DNA of 64,000 bases from Synechococcus sp. PCC 7336 (GCF_000332275.1 NZ_CM001776.1:3780008-3844007); one strand, 5' to 3'; shown: positions 17,596 through 27,795, numbered from the stretch's first letter. Notes: generated from the letters alone by a model not told the origin. Made by a program: numbers and translations.

Positions 17596-17961
17596 TCAGG
17601 GCAAGCCCGGTAGAGCGAATTGGAGCTGTTGCGCGTTTTGCACGTTCGTTGCGTTTTGCACACTCGGAGCGACGCGGATATCGCGATCGATCGGAATGTC
17701 TCTGCGATGGCGCGGACTCTGGGGCGTACTAGGTTGTCTGCCCCGACCTGCTCTCGTCTGAGCTTGACTTTGCTCTTGGATCAGGATCGCCTCTTGGTTA
17801 TCCACGCCGAATCCCAACTGAATTTGCTGGGCATTTTGAACGCTGACGGCATTTTGAACGCTGGGGGAAATATCCAGGTTGCCGCCCGCCCGAGCGGGGG
17901 CAATCGCGATCGCGCTACTTCCCACCGCCAGCACCATTCCCCAAAGGGTCAATCGATTCAT
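17596..17961 (-). CDS. Secreted VQNA-repeat protein, cluster member 2
   Basis: ATG 17961 has an AGGAGG site and begins a signal peptide (LTLWGMVLAVGSSAIAIAPARA). The mature part contains two copies of the motif SVQNAxxVQNAQQ[IL]Q, one at each end, separated by a Gln-rich and basic/proline linker (GRGRQPSTPQSPRHRRD). The gene starts eight bases after the stop of cluster member 1, so they are in one operon. The symmetry (repeat, basic linker, repeat) mirrors the other members. Unknown function; a fibre or matrix subunit is plausible. Confidence 0.65.
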   Translation of the reverse strand: MNRLTLWGMVLAVGSSAIAIAPARAGGNLDISPSVQNAVSVQNAQQIQLGFGVDNQEAILIQEQSQAQTRAGRGRQPSTPQSPRHRRDIPIDRDIRVAPSVQNATNVQNAQQLQFALPGLP

Positions 17962-17969
17962 GCTGCCTC

Positions 17970-18320
17970 CTATTCGAAACCGCCGAGGCTGTCTTGAATC
18001 AGATCGTTAACGTTGATGCTGTTCTGGCGAATGCGACGGCCACTCAGGGCCTCTTGGGACTGAACGCTTTGTTGCACGCCCGTGTTGGTCTGCTGGATTG
18101 AGATATCGCTGCGGCTGCGACGACCGCGACGACCGACTGCAGACCGCTGGCCTAGCTGCTGTACGTTAGTGCTGTTCTGAATAACCTCGCCCACTCCCTC
18201 GGCAAATTGAAACTGATCGGATTGCTGAATAGCAGTGTTGGTTTGGACCACATCAGCAGAGGCAGCCGCCGCCAATCCCAGGGTCGCGATTGTACCAAGC
18301 GCAATGGATTTAAAAGCCAT
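17970..18320 (-). CDS. Secreted QTNT-repeat protein, cluster member 1
   Basis: ATG 18320 with GGAG upstream gives a signal peptide (IALGTIATLGLAAAASA). The mature protein holds QTNTAIQQSDQFQ and, 50 residues later, QTNTGVQQSVQSQ, plus NSTNVQQ and NSINVND segments, separated by GRRGRRSRSD. It is the first gene of the five-gene minus-strand run, whose promoter should lie in the 18321-18560 gap shared divergently with lspA. No enzyme motif is visible. The two-repeat layout with an Arg/Gly linker is the family hallmark. Confidence 0.65.
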   Translation of the reverse strand: MAFKSIALGTIATLGLAAAASADVVQTNTAIQQSDQFQFAEGVGEVIQNSTNVQQLGQRSAVGRRGRRSRSDISIQQTNTGVQQSVQSQEALSGRRIRQNSINVNDLIQDSLGGFE

Positions 18321-18560
18321 TGATTGAGCTCCGAAACAACTATGAGCCAAGCATAGGGTTCGGGGGCCAAACAGCTCTATATTCAACCCCGCACAGAAGG
18401 CCGCTACTGCCTGTACAAAAAAAACAGCCTAACGGAAGTCATAACTGCGCTGAGCTGCAATCGGTTTGCCACAATCCCCCCCCCGCCCAAAAACAGCGCT
18501 CGGGTATGAGGAGGTGCGCCGCCAGCCTGCACAATGAGAGGGATCGATTAAAGGCACGAT

Positions 18561-19022
18561 ATGAAAAACGCTGGTTTTTGGGTGGCAGCGCTGGTGGGTA
18601 TTGCGATCGATCGATTCACCAAGCTGTGGGTGGCGAACACAATGGAGTTGGGCCAGAGTTTGCCCGCCATCCCGGGGCTGTTTCGCTTCACCTACATCGA
18701 AAATACTGGGGCAGCCTGGAGTTTGTTTCGAGAGTCGGGGGGCTTTTTGAAATGGATCTCGCTGGTGGTGGCACTCGTACTGGTGGCAATGGCCCTCTTC
18801 GGACAACCCATGCGCCGTTGGGAGCAATTGGGCTACGGTTGCATTCTGGCAGGGGCGATCGGAAACGGGGTCGATCGCTTTATGTCAGGCGCTGTGGTGG
18901 ATTTTCTCGACTTTGTGCCGATTGACTTTCCTATCTTTAATGTGGCGGATGTGGCCATCAACATTGGGGTTGCCTGTCTGATTGTCGGTACGTTTGCCTC
19001 TGCCAAACCCGAACGAGAGTGA
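18561..19022 (+). CDS. lspA: Lipoprotein signal peptidase (signal peptidase II)
   Basis: A 153-residue membrane aspartic protease with four hydrophobic helices that removes signal peptides from diacylglyceryl-modified prolipoproteins. Motifs are DRFTKLWV near residue 19, FTYIENTGAAWSLF near 43, and the two catalytic Asp regions GNGVDRFMSGAVVDFLDF and FNVADVAINIG in the second half. Length is normal. It is followed 37 bases later by queC on the same strand. Confidence 0.96.
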   Translation: MKNAGFWVAALVGIAIDRFTKLWVANTMELGQSLPAIPGLFRFTYIENTGAAWSLFRESGGFLKWISLVVALVLVAMALFGQPMRRWEQLGYGCILAGAIGNGVDRFMSGAVVDFLDFVPIDFPIFNVADVAINIGVACLIVGTFASAKPERE

Positions 19023-19059
19023 CTAAGATGGGCAAGCAAAGCTCTCGTGTATTCGCCCT

Positions 19060-19761
19060 ATGTCCGTCAAAGCTGTGGTGTTGTTTTCAGGTGGTTTAGA
19101 TTCCACCACGGTGTTGTACCGAGCGATCGCCGATGGCTGTGACTGTTACCCCCTCTCGTTTGACTACCAGCAACGCCATCGCCGCGAACTAGAAGCCGCC
19201 CGCACGATTATTCAAGCCCTCAACCGTTCTCGCTCCCACACGATTCCCCACCAGGTGATGGAGTTTAGCTTGCGTCAGTGGGGCGGCTCGGCACTTACGG
19301 ACAATCTCGACCTACCGAAAGGGCGATCGCCTGCCGCAATGGCCGAGCGCATTCCCCCGACCTACGTTCCCGCCCGCAACACCATTTTTTTGAGTTTTGC
19401 CCTCAGTTACGCTGAGGCGATCGGAGCCGAGCGAGTCTATGCGGGCATGAATGCCCTCGACTATTCCGGCTACCCCGACTGTCGCCCGGACTATATCGAA
19501 GCCATGCAATCGGTCTTCAATTTGGGCACTAAACAGGGTCGCGAAGGAAACCCGATCTCGATTCACACCCCCCTAATCGAGTTGAAAAAAACTGAAATTA
19601 TCGAGTTGGGCGATCGCCTGGGGGTGCTGTGGGAGCTGACCTGGAGCTGCTATGCGGGAGGATCGGCAGCTTGCGGCGAATGCGATTCCTGTCTCTTGCG
19701 CCGAGCGGCTTTTGAAAATCTCGGTCGCACCGATCCGATTCCCTATGCAATTCCGATCTAA
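19060..19761 (+). CDS. queC: 7-cyano-7-deazaguanine synthase
   Basis: A 233-residue PP-loop ATPase that converts 7-carboxy-7-deazaguanine to preQ0 in queuosine synthesis. It has the N-terminal PP-loop FSGGLDSTT at about residues 9-17, the PARNTIFLSFALSYAEA segment, and a C-terminal zinc site (WSCYAGGSAACGECDSCLLR). All ligands look present. It lies behind lspA with a short gap, but no functional tie between the two is evident. Confidence 0.96.
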   Translation: MSVKAVVLFSGGLDSTTVLYRAIADGCDCYPLSFDYQQRHRRELEAARTIIQALNRSRSHTIPHQVMEFSLRQWGGSALTDNLDLPKGRSPAAMAERIPPTYVPARNTIFLSFALSYAEAIGAERVYAGMNALDYSGYPDCRPDYIEAMQSVFNLGTKQGREGNPISIHTPLIELKKTEIIELGDRLGVLWELTWSCYAGGSAACGECDSCLLRRAAFENLGRTDPIPYAIPI

Positions 19762-20093
19762 GGCGGCGGTGTCAATATAGCGGTCAATGGCGCTGTCTTC
19801 GGCGATTCCTCAGTACGGGCAACATGCTGCGGTAAGTATCGACCGAGCCCCAGGGGAACTCGTAATAGTACTGAGCTGACGCCCTAAGCACTCCATAAAT
19901 ATGTAAATAGTAGCGTTCAAATCCCCTTGAGAGTTGAGTTATTTACGTATTATTACGCGATCGAGACAGGCCGGCCCGGTAATGTCTATCTTAATACTTG
20001 GATGTAGACTACGTATTTCTACTGAGGTTCGTTACAGTTATCCCCCGACAGGTTGGTTCAGTTAGAACATTTACATTTAAGGTTAAGCAGGCA
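19762..20093. other. Intergenic region upstream of the PEP-CTERM gene
   Basis: No credible ORF or RNA gene. The stretch around 19930-20040 is AT-richer and probably holds the promoter and leader of the downstream secreted protein. Several TACGTATT-like words occur near 19945 and 20010, without a clear operator symmetry. Confidence 0.4.
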
Positions 20094-20906
20094 ATGATTC
20101 GGGAACGTATTACCGATCGATCGTTTTTATTCGCCGCCAAGACAGTCATCCTCAGCCTCGGCCTTTTGGCTGGCTCTGCAACTGCTTCTCTGGCAGGAGT
20201 GGGCCTAGAGGTTGGCCAATATCGCTTGAAGGATCATCCCTTTGGCGGTGCCGCGCCCCCTACCTACGGATTGCGGCTTGACGGACTGCTCACGGATGAT
20301 GCAAGTGATGTCTTCACGTTCAGCTTCGATCCTGGCGTTTTCCTGACATACGATGGCTCCAGCATCACAATTGAGGGCACAGTTAGAGGCGGACTCGATC
20401 TGGGAAACAGCGCCCCAGACCCGAGCAATCAGCGCCCTGACGAAGCATTATTTGACCTTCTGATTACTTACAGCACTGGCATCGTAGATGTCGCCCAGGG
20501 GATAAAGGTCGATCCGGGGCCACCCACGCATACAGGTTCGCTCACCCTCGTGGAAGACTTTGACTTCGATGGCGATGGCAATGATGACTTTTTCGCCAAC
20601 GACATCTTCTTACTCCGAGAATTTCTCAAATCTGACGGCACCAGCTTTATCTTCGCGGCAGATGGCCACCGCTTAGGTTCGACACCCCAAGATGTTTTTG
20701 TCGGGCGCGGCTGGTTGACCCACGAGAACAATGGGGTGGGAACGAGTCACAACCAGCCCCGCAGAGCTTCTGACTTCTTGTTTGTCGGTACGCAAATTCC
20801 AGAACCTACAACAGTTTTGGGCTCTCTGGCGGCTTTAGGAGGTAGTTATATCCTCAAGCGCAAGAGAAGCCAAGCTAACGACGGCGATCGCCCATCGACT
20901 CATTAG
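20094..20906 (+). CDS. PEP-CTERM sorting domain protein
   Basis: The 270-residue product has a signal peptide (VILSLGLLAGSATASLA) and a beta-rich exported body with calcium-binding-like acidic patches (DFDFDGDGNDDFF). The C-terminus is a canonical PEP-CTERM tripartite signal: IPEPTTVLGSLAALGGSYILKRKR, i.e. PEP, hydrophobic helix, basic tail. Such proteins are processed by exosortase and released to the cell surface or matrix. ATG 20094 was chosen because it places the signal peptide correctly; the longer frame from 19998 adds an unlikely leader. A hairpin follows the stop. Confidence 0.85.
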   Translation: MIRERITDRSFLFAAKTVILSLGLLAGSATASLAGVGLEVGQYRLKDHPFGGAAPPTYGLRLDGLLTDDASDVFTFSFDPGVFLTYDGSSITIEGTVRGGLDLGNSAPDPSNQRPDEALFDLLITYSTGIVDVAQGIKVDPGPPTHTGSLTLVEDFDFDGDGNDDFFANDIFLLREFLKSDGTSFIFAADGHRLGSTPQDVFVGRGWLTHENNGVGTSHNQPRRASDFLFVGTQIPEPTTVLGSLAALGGSYILKRKRSQANDGDRPSTH

Positions 20907-20935
20907 AGCGGCAACGCGATCGAGCCATCAACTCG

Positions 20936-20969
20936 AGGTTCTTGCTTTCCTCCGGCAAGAACCTTGTTT
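20936..20969 (+). terminator. Hairpin downstream of the PEP-CTERM gene
   Basis: A perfect 10-bp stem (AGGTTCTTGC / GCAAGAACCT) with a 9-base loop, followed by TGTTT. It lies 30 bases after the stop codon and fits an intrinsic terminator with a weak U tract. Confidence 0.6.
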
Positions 20970-21222
20970 GACCTGAGTTCGATGACTCTGCATTGCCCTC
21001 ACCCCCGGCCCCTCTCCCAAATTTGGGAGAGGGGAGAAACAGCCGAAAATCCTTACGGGGCCTTGTTCCCCTGCCCCCAAAGTTGGGGGTAGGGGTTAGG
21101 GGAAGGGGGCCACAGGCATCTAGACAAATGGCCAATGTTTCGGAATATGAATTTCGCCAGCAGCATCAAGTTTGGGGGAAGGGGTTAGGGGATGGGGCCA
21201 GTCCCTTGTCGAACTCGCGTCT
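20970..21222 (+). repeat. GC-rich palindromic intergenic repeat, left copy
   Basis: The block begins GACCTGAGTTCGATGACTCT and contains the palindrome CTCTCCCAAATTTGGGAGAG, then a CCCCCAAAGTTGGGGG palindrome, and ends with a segment reading CCAGTCCCTTGTCGAACTCG. Both ends match 26871-27040 in reverse orientation; the middle is longer here. No ORF. The two copies bracket smpB and the two AAA-like ATPase genes. Confidence 0.8.
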
Positions 21223-21310
21223 TTTTGCGATCGAGTGGCTGCCTGGAACCATCGATCGACGGCGATAATAGTCGTTACGCCCATTACGTCCAAGCGGGAA
21301 TGCCTTTCGT

Positions 21311-21775
21311 ATGAGTCTGAAAAATTACAAAACTCTGGTGGACAACCGCCGCTCTCGGTTCGAGTACGAGCTGCTAGACACTTACGAAGCGGGGCTGGAG
21401 CTGATGGGAACGGAGGTGAAGTCGATCCGCAGCGGACGGGTGAACTTGCAGGATGCCTTTGCGCTAGTACGGGATGGAGAAGCTTGGCTGCTCAACATGC
21501 ACATTGCCCCGCACGAAACCGCCAGTCGCAGCTTCAATCACGACCCCACGCGGCGGAGAAAGCTGCTGCTGCACAAAAAGGAAATCAACAAGATTGCCGC
21601 GGCACTGCAGCAAAAAGGGTTGACCCTCGTGCCGCTGCGACTGGTTTTGAGCAATGGCTGGATCAAAATTCATATGGCAGTTGCGCGAGGTAAGAAGCTC
21701 TACGACAAACGCCAGTCGCTCAAAGAAAAGCAGGTGAAGCGGGAGACTCAGCGGGCACTCAAAGAGAGAGTATGA
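21311..21775 (+). CDS. smpB: SsrA-binding protein
   Basis: SmpB, 154 residues, binds tmRNA and brings it to stalled ribosomes. Recognisable blocks are NRRSRFEYELLDTYEAGLEL near residue 12, GTEVKSIRSGRVNLQDAF near 34, and the positively charged C-terminal tail with GKKLYDKRQSLKEKQVKRE that inserts into the mRNA channel. Length is typical. The tmRNA gene itself was not seen nearby. Confidence 0.96.
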   Translation: MSLKNYKTLVDNRRSRFEYELLDTYEAGLELMGTEVKSIRSGRVNLQDAFALVRDGEAWLLNMHIAPHETASRSFNHDPTRRRKLLLHKKEINKIAAALQQKGLTLVPLRLVLSNGWIKIHMAVARGKKLYDKRQSLKEKQVKRETQRALKERV

Positions 21776-21948
21776 GTTCACCCCGATGTCCGAGGAATTG
21801 GAGCTAGAATTTCGGATAGAGCGTGAAGGAGATCGCCTAGGGGCATGTCTCCAGATGTCACACCGCTCGGGCACAGCACCTTTAAGGCATTGAACGACCG
21901 GATGGGTACATTATCGATCTGCATTGATCTGCGAGTCCTTTAGGCAAT

Positions 21949-23310
21949 ATGGCCGAACAGTCTGAATTCACTTGGGAGGATGCGTGCGGGTTTGCCGATC
22001 GGATCGTATTCGAACAGACTGCGAAACACCTGACCGATCTGGAAGTGAAGGTCTTGCGCGGGGCATGGGACAAGCTCACCTACGACGAGATGGCGCAGCT
22101 ATACAATTACGGTGCGGGCTATCTCAATCGCGATATTGGCAATCCGTTATGGAAGAAGTTATCGAAAGCGCTGGGAGAGAAGGTCAGTAAGGTTAGCTTT
22201 AGCGAGGCGTTGCGGCGATCGCGCTTAAAACGCCAGACGGCGATCGGGCAGTCCTCTGGGATTCTGGACGCCGACGAGATCGACGCTGAAGAGACCTTTG
22301 TAGAAGGCCCCGTTCCCCCTCAGTCGCCTTTTTATGTCAGGCGCGAGAATGTGGAAGCGTTGGGCTTTAAGTCAGTCGTGAAGTCCGGCTCGCTCATTCG
22401 GATTAAGGCTCCCCGCTTGATGGGGAAAACCTCTTTGGTCTATACGTTATTGGCCTACGCTGAAGAGCGGGAATATTCGACCGTTTATCTCGACTTGCAC
22501 AGTATCGATACATCGATTGTGGCCGATCTGGAACGGCTGCTGCGCTGGCTTTGTGCCGCAGTCAGTCGGCGATTGAAATTGCCCAACCGCCTGAATGACT
22601 ATTGGGACTCGGAAATTTTTGGCAGTAACGATAACTGCACGGCCTATTTTGAAGAATATTTACTCTCGCAGCTCGATCGCCCCCTCGTGCTCGCTCTGGA
22701 CAATGTCGATCGAATCTTTCCCCAACGGGAAATTATTGATGATTTTTTCGGGTTATTGCGCAGTTGGCACGAGAAGGGGCGGATTGCACAAATCTGGCAA
22801 AATTTACGCCTCATTCTCTCCCATTCCACTGAAGCCTATATTCCCCTCGACTACAATCAATCCCCCTTCAATACCGGCATTCCCATCGAGCTACCCGAAT
22901 TCGATCGCCAACAGATCGCGGCGATCGCCAAACTGCAACAGCTCGATCTCGACTCCGCCGACATTGATGCCCTACAAGCAATGGTGGGGGGGCATCCCTA
23001 TCTCGTGCGGTTGGCCCTGCAGGAATCGAGCACCAAACAGATTCCCCTCGATCGCCTCTTGCAAGATGCTTGCGCCGAACCGGGAATCTACAGCGACCAC
23101 CTGCGGCGATTGTGGGTGGCTCTACAGGATAATGCGGAACTTCTACAGGCTCTAGAAACAGTTGTCAATTCCTCCGATCCCGTGTCCCTCAACCCCATCG
23201 TCACCTACAAGCTCCACAGTATGGGGGCGATCGAATATCGAGACAATCGCGTCGTGCCTCGCTGCAATCTCTATCGAGACTACTTTCGGACGCTGGCGGA
23301 CAACCGTTAG
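21949..23310 (+). CDS. vMAP-type AAA-like (AAA_35) STAND ATPase
   Basis: A 453-residue protein. The N-terminal ~90 residues ([44 protein letters not shown]) form the HTH-like domain of vWA-MoxR-associated proteins. After a linker, the AAA-like domain begins [13 protein letters not shown]; its Walker A is [12 protein letters not shown] near residue 152 and a Walker B-like segment reads [14 protein letters not shown] near 248. A C-terminal winged-helix part follows. Members act as signal-transducing NTPases in cyanobacterial conflict or stress networks. It ends convergently, overlapping the stop of the WD40 ATPase by four bases. The two proteins share the same ATPase type. Confidence 0.85.
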   Translation: MAEQSEFTWEDACGFADRIVFEQTAKHLTDLEVKVLRGAWDKLTYDEMAQLYNYGAGYLNRDIGNPLWKKLSKALGEKVSKVSFSEALRRSRLKRQTAIGQSSGILDADEIDAEETFVEGPVPPQSPFYVRRENVEALGFKSVVKSGSLIRIKAPRLMGKTSLVYTLLAYAEEREYSTVYLDLHSIDTSIVADLERLLRWLCAAVSRRLKLPNRLNDYWDSEIFGSNDNCTAYFEEYLLSQLDRPLVLALDNVDRIFPQREIIDDFFGLLRSWHEKGRIAQIWQNLRLILSHSTEAYIPLDYNQSPFNTGIPIELPEFDRQQIAAIAKLQQLDLDSADIDALQAMVGGHPYLVRLALQESSTKQIPLDRLLQDACAEPGIYSDHLRRLWVALQDNAELLQALETVVNSSDPVSLNPIVTYKLHSMGAIEYRDNRVVPRCNLYRDYFRTLADNR

Positions 23311-26300
23311 CGAGCCAACAGGCTGGAACGAGCTGGGGCGGGGCTGCAGAGCTGACGTTCTTCAGGCAATAAAGTCGCGGTGGGATTGTTGAGATAGAGC
23401 TCTAGCCAATTGCAACTCAGATCGAGGAGTGTCGATAACTTTAAATCTTCTAAGGCCCACAGCCTGACGGCGGCATCTTCTGAGGCAGAGGCTAAAAAGC
23501 GACCGTCGGGGCTAAAACTGACCGCAAAGATGCGACTGTCAAAATGGTGAAACTCAGCCACCTGGCGGCCTCGCAAATCCCACATGCGAATGGTGCCGTC
23601 TTCCGAAGCCGTCGCCACATGCTGGCCGTCCGGGCTAAAGTCAACGCCTCGCACCGCGCCCAAATGTCCCTCGAAGGTTGTCAGCAGATTTCCCTGCACG
23701 TCCCATAATTTTGCGGTGCCATCATCAGAAACCGTGGCGATTTGTCGTCCATTCGGACTGAATTCCACTTCCCAAACTCGTCCTTGGTGGCCGATGAATT
23801 CAGCCACCTCCCGACCCTCCAACGTCCAAATGCGCACCGTGCGATCGACGGATGCGGTGGCTAGCAAGCGTCCGTCTGGGCTAAACGCCACCCCCCAAAC
23901 GGCATTGCTGTGACCGCTGAACTCCCGCACAAATCTGCCCCGCATATCCCACAATCGCGCCGTCCCATCGCGGGCTCCCGTGGCAACATAGCGTTCGAGC
24001 GGATCGATGCTGACCCCGTACACTTCCCCCCGATGTCCCCTCAACACCGCCAGCAGATTGCCATTCCGATCCCACAGCTGCGCGGTCCGATCGCCCGAAG
24101 CCGCTGCAATCCGATCGCCACTCGCACTCAAACTGACATCCCACACCGGTTCGGAATGGCGGCCTGCCTCTACCACCAGCCTGCCGTCCATCGTCCAGAC
24201 TCGCACTGCGCCATCGCTACTGGATGTAGCCAGTTGTCTGCCGTCAGGCATGAAATCCAGTCCCAAGACGCTATTGGGGTGCTCTAAGGTATGGATCGGG
24301 CCTTTTTGCTGCAGATTCCAAAGACGGACGGTGCGATCGTCAGAGGCGGAGATAGCGTAGCGTCCGTTGGGGCTGAAGGTGACATCGCGCACCCAATCCT
24401 GGTGGGTGCGGAAGCTATCGAGGAATTCGCCGTCAGTGCTCCAAAGACGGACGGTGCGATCGGCAGAGGCGGACGCGAGAGTTTGGCCGTCAGGGCTGAA
24501 GCTGATGCCGAACACCGATAGCCGATGGCCCCTGAGGACTCGCAGGGGCTGGCCCTGCCGAGTCCAGAGGCGAATATTGCTGTCGTCGGAGACGGTGGCT
24601 AAGGTTTGGCCATCGGGGCTAAAGGCGAGTCGAGAGATGCGATCGCTGTGGCCCGCGAAGACAACTTTTTGGCGACCGTCGAGATCCCACAACTGCGCTC
24701 GATTGCCAACTGCTGTAGCCAAATATTGTCCGTCGGGGCTGAATTCTACGTCTTCGAAGGGTTCGTTGTAGGGCTGAATGTTTAAAGTGGGGGTGCCGTC
24801 TAAGTTCCAAAGATGCAGGGTGCCTTTGCTGGAAACGGTGGCGATCGCATCGCTGTCGGGGCTAAAACTGACCCCTTTGAGGGGGGCCTCGTGGGGCATG
24901 ACCGCCACCGCATTCCCCTCGATGTCCCAGACAATCGCTGCACCGTCAGTGGAGGCCGTCGCCACATAGCGTCCGTTGGGGCTAAAGCTGATATCCACCA
25001 CCGACTCGCGATGGCCCTCCAGTTCCCGCTGCAATTGACCCGTCACATTCCAGAGGCGAGCAAAGCCGTCCTGTCCGGCGGTGGCAATGGTGCGACCGTC
25101 CGGCGAGATGCTGACCGCTCGCACCGACCCCTGGTGGGCGTGGATGCGATTTTGTTCGCGAATGGCATCTAAGATTTGCTGCAGCGCCAGTAGGGGAGTC
25201 AGGGTGGGATAGTCCGGGTTGGGGTAGCGATCGCGACTGAGCACCTGCACTGCGCGGCCCGCGCCCACCGCCAGCACCAATGACTCCAACTGTTTGAATT
25301 CGTACTGCTGCAGCGCCTGCCGCGTATCCCGTTCGATGCTGGTAATTTGTTGCGCCTGCTGGATGGTCTTGCCAGTCACCCGGATCGTCAGCCCAGCGGC
25401 TACGGCCAGTACCGCGAGGATGCCCAGACCGAGATAGGTGGTCTTGCGGGCTCTGTGCTGCGCCCTGGTCAAAATTGCCGCAGCATCTGCCTGCTGGCTG
25501 GCAGCCAAAAATTGATAGTCGTCATCGCTCAACTGCTTGCCTGCAGCCCACTGTTGCGCTGCCGCGAGCTGTTCTCCGAGGAGGAATGGGGTGCGATCGC
25601 TTCGTTCCTCCTGCAGCCAGTGATTGAGGGCATCGACATAAAAGGGCGGACGCGAGTTGGACAGGACTTCGTTTACCCAATTCAGGTTGAACACTTCGCG
25701 ATAGATGCGATTGTAGGCCACCAACTCGCCCAATCGCTTCACTACTAAGCCGGACAGGCGCAGTTCCACCTGTTCGGCACTGCCGTCCGAGCGAATGCTG
25801 CCCTGTTTCAAAATGCGCCGATAGACTCCCAACAATCGGCCTACCCGCTGTTCGTTTTGCAGCAGGCGATTGCGAATGGTGCGCAGGTGTTCGGGTTCGT
25901 CTCGCGATTCCCAATTGAGCAGGATGCTTTGGCCGATAAATTGTTCTAGCCAAATGACGATCGCCGCTGGTTCTGACGGCAAAGGGGCGGGGGAATCGGC
26001 GATCGCCTGACAGATTTTTTGGGTTAAAAACGGCTGTCCGCCGGTCCATTCCAAAATGGCATTGAGGACGCGATCGGGACGATCGGTTTTGCGGGCTAGG
26101 CCGATGGCTAGGGGTCGAGTTTCGTAGGCTTGAAAGCCGGAGAGTTCGATCGCCGAACCAATATTGAAGGGGGTGCGAGATTTATCTTGAATCAGGCTGG
26201 AGGGTGTGGCGACGCCGAGGAGGACAAACGAGAGTCGTTGGAAGGCGGCCTGTTGCGATCGCCGATTGTAGCAGGCGCGCAGGGCGGCAAAAAAGTCGTC

Positions 26301-26762
26301 TTTAAAGTCGAGGCGCAATAGGCTGTCAATTTCATCGATAAAGATAACAATATTGGAGTTGACTTCTTTTAATAAAACGGTTTCGAGGAATTCGCTGAAG
26401 CGCTGGACGGGGGAAATCAGGTTCAGATCTCGCCACCAACTGCGCAGGTTGAAGCGATCGCCGAGGCCGAAACTGAAGACTAAGTTGCGAATAAATCCAG
26501 CGTACCAAGTTTCGGGAGTGATTTGCTGGCTGCCAATTTGGGTGAGTTCGATCGCCGCACAGGCGACTCCTTCTTGCTGCAGCCGCTGCATGGTGCGTAC
26601 GCGCAGGCTGGATTTTCCCATTTGGCGGGAGTTGAGCACGTAGCAAAACTCGCCCGCTTTGAGTTTGGCGTAGAGGCGATCGTCCGCTTGCCGCCGCACG
26701 TAGGTGGGGGCGTCGGCGGGCAGGCTGCCACCCACTTGATAGTCATAGGTCCGCGTTGGCAT
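23307..26762 (-). CDS. AAA-like (AAA_35) ATPase with 14 WD40 repeats
   Basis: A 1151-residue STAND-like protein. An N-terminal AAA-like ATPase ([19 protein letters not shown], Walker [10 protein letters not shown] near residue 48, Walker [13 protein letters not shown] near 140) is followed by a winged-helix region, a transmembrane segment near residue 450-475 ([18 protein letters not shown]) and fourteen WD40 repeats of about 40 residues (each like HxxxVxxVxFSPDGxxxATAS..D.xxRLW). Fourteen blades fit two seven-bladed propellers. The tail [12 protein letters not shown] is typical of cyanobacterial WD40 STAND proteins. These proteins are thought to sense a ligand with the propellers and signal through the ATPase. 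No enzymatic effector domain is attached. Confidence 0.92.
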   Translation of the reverse strand: MPTRTYDYQVGGSLPADAPTYVRRQADDRLYAKLKAGEFCYVLNSRQMGKSSLRVRTMQRLQQEGVACAAIELTQIGSQQITPETWYAGFIRNLVFSFGLGDRFNLRSWWRDLNLISPVQRFSEFLETVLLKEVNSNIVIFIDEIDSLLRLDFKDDFFAALRACYNRRSQQAAFQRLSFVLLGVATPSSLIQDKSRTPFNIGSAIELSGFQAYETRPLAIGLARKTDRPDRVLNAILEWTGGQPFLTQKICQAIADSPAPLPSEPAAIVIWLEQFIGQSILLNWESRDEPEHLRTIRNRLLQNEQRVGRLLGVYRRILKQGSIRSDGSAEQVELRLSGLVVKRLGELVAYNRIYREVFNLNWVNEVLSNSRPPFYVDALNHWLQEERSDRTPFLLGEQLAAAQQWAAGKQLSDDDYQFLAASQQADAAAILTRAQHRARKTTYLGLGILAVLAVAAGLTIRVTGKTIQQAQQITSIERDTRQALQQYEFKQLESLVLAVGAGRAVQVLSRDRYPNPDYPTLTPLLALQQILDAIREQNRIHAHQGSVRAVSISPDGRTIATAGQDGFARLWNVTGQLQRELEGHRESVVDISFSPNGRYVATASTDGAAIVWDIEGNAVAVMPHEAPLKGVSFSPDSDAIATVSSKGTLHLWNLDGTPTLNIQPYNEPFEDVEFSPDGQYLATAVGNRAQLWDLDGRQKVVFAGHSDRISRLAFSPDGQTLATVSDDSNIRLWTRQGQPLRVLRGHRLSVFGISFSPDGQTLASASADRTVRLWSTDGEFLDSFRTHQDWVRDVTFSPNGRYAISASDDRTVRLWNLQQKGPIHTLEHPNSVLGLDFMPDGRQLATSSSDGAVRVWTMDGRLVVEAGRHSEPVWDVSLSASGDRIAAASGDRTAQLWDRNGNLLAVLRGHRGEVYGVSIDPLERYVATGARDGTARLWDMRGRFVREFSGHSNAVWGVAFSPDGRLLATASVDRTVRIWTLEGREVAEFIGHQGRVWEVEFSPNGRQIATVSDDGTAKLWDVQGNLLTTFEGHLGAVRGVDFSPDGQHVATASEDGTIRMWDLRGRQVAEFHHFDSRIFAVSFSPDGRFLASASEDAAVRLWALEDLKLSTLLDLSCNWLELYLNNPTATLLPEERQLCSPAPARSSLLAR

Positions 26763-26870
26763 TGCAGAAATTCGCGAGCGTCTTTTTAGCGTATCTCAGG
26801 GGGCTAGGAGCGGCGGGCGATCGCCTTTCCTCTCCAGATTGAATGGCCTTTGGGCACTCGCCTTCGACAA

Positions 26871-27040
26871 CGTGAGTTCGACAAGGGACTGGCCCCCATC
26901 CCCTAACCCCTTCCCCCAAAATTGGGGGAAGGGGAATAGAACGGTAGATTGCAGGTTTGAGGCTGCTTCTCCCCTCTCCCAAACTTGGGAGAGGGGCCGG
27001 GGGTGAGGGCAATGCAGAGTCATCGAACTCAGGTTCGACA
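26871..27040 (-). repeat. GC-rich palindromic intergenic repeat, right inverted copy
   Basis: Reverse complement of the repeat at 20970-21222: it contains GACTCTGCATTGCCCTCACC (minus strand), the palindrome CTCTCCCAAACTTGGGAGAG and the CCAGTCCCTTGTCGAACTCA end. A further related palindrome, CTCTCCCCAGGGAGAG, follows at about 27084-27101 and could serve as the terminator of comF. Confidence 0.8.
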
Positions 27041-27114
27041 ACAGCATCTCCAAGGGCAAGGATTAAAGGCTTTTTCTCCCCTCTCCCCAGGGAGAGGGGC
27101 CGGAGTGAGGACGC

Positions 27115-27795
27115 TTAAGTATCGAGCGCAGCACAAGCAACAACAACCGCAGCAGCCACCCTCCACCCCCGCTGCTGCAACACTTGGCGAGCCACAGCCA
27201 ACGTCGAACCCGTGGTAAAAATATCGTCCACCAACAAAATGGGAGAGCGATCGCCACTGGCTGCCTCGGTCGCCACAAACGCCCCAACGAGATTGCCACT
27301 GCGCTCGGCAGCAGAGAGACCGTATTGGGGAGTGGTCGCTCGAACGCGGCGCAACAGCCGGGGACGATGGCGATCGCCCGTCACTTCGCAAAAAGCGCGG
27401 CTCACCACCTCCGCTTGATTGAAACCCCGCTCCTGACGCCGCTCTCGATGGAGAGGGATAGGCACAACGGTGTATGGACGTTCAGATGGGGAATGCTGAA
27501 ACGGGGAGTTGTGTTGCCAGCGCAGCCCGAGCCATTGGCCTAAAGTATCGCCAACTTCGGGATGGCAGTCGTATTTCAAACTGCGCAGCATCCGCTGTAT
27601 CGGGCCTCGATAGAGACCCCAGCCGAAGACCGGCAGCGGAGCGGGGCTGCCGTTGAGAGCAGTCCGAACCCAGTCGGATTGGCGAATGGGGTGGAGCTGG
27701 GCAGCACAGTCGCGACAGAAACAGCCCGCACCGCTGGCAGTCGGGCGCTGACAGAGGGGACAAGTGGGGGCAAACAACCAATCGAGCCAGGTCAT
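27115..27795 (-). CDS. comF: ComF-family phosphoribosyltransferase-like protein
   Basis: A 226-residue ComF protein. The N-terminal zinc finger (CPLCQRPTASGAGCFCRDC) is followed by the LKYDCHPEVGDTLG region and the PRPP-binding loop ILLVDDIFTTGSTL near residue 190. ComF is required for natural transformation in competent bacteria, where it acts on the cytoplasmic side of DNA import. No other competence gene is adjacent; the gene is divergent from the YihY-type gene. Confidence 0.92.
   Translation of the reverse strand: MTWLDWLFAPTCPLCQRPTASGAGCFCRDCAAQLHPIRQSDWVRTALNGSPAPLPVFGWGLYRGPIQRMLRSLKYDCHPEVGDTLGQWLGLRWQHNSPFQHSPSERPYTVVPIPLHRERRQERGFNQAEVVSRAFCEVTGDRHRPRLLRRVRATTPQYGLSAAERSGNLVGAFVATEAASGDRSPILLVDDIFTTGSTLAVARQVLQQRGWRVAAAVVVACAALDT

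Noticed and set aside
19905-19940. GTTCAAATCC word resembling a tRNA T-arm
   Set aside because: No matching acceptor, D-arm or anticodon stem could be folded around it.
21786-21893. 35-codon ORF after smpB
   Set aside because: Open frame but no ribosome site and no recognisable composition; chance is likely at this length.
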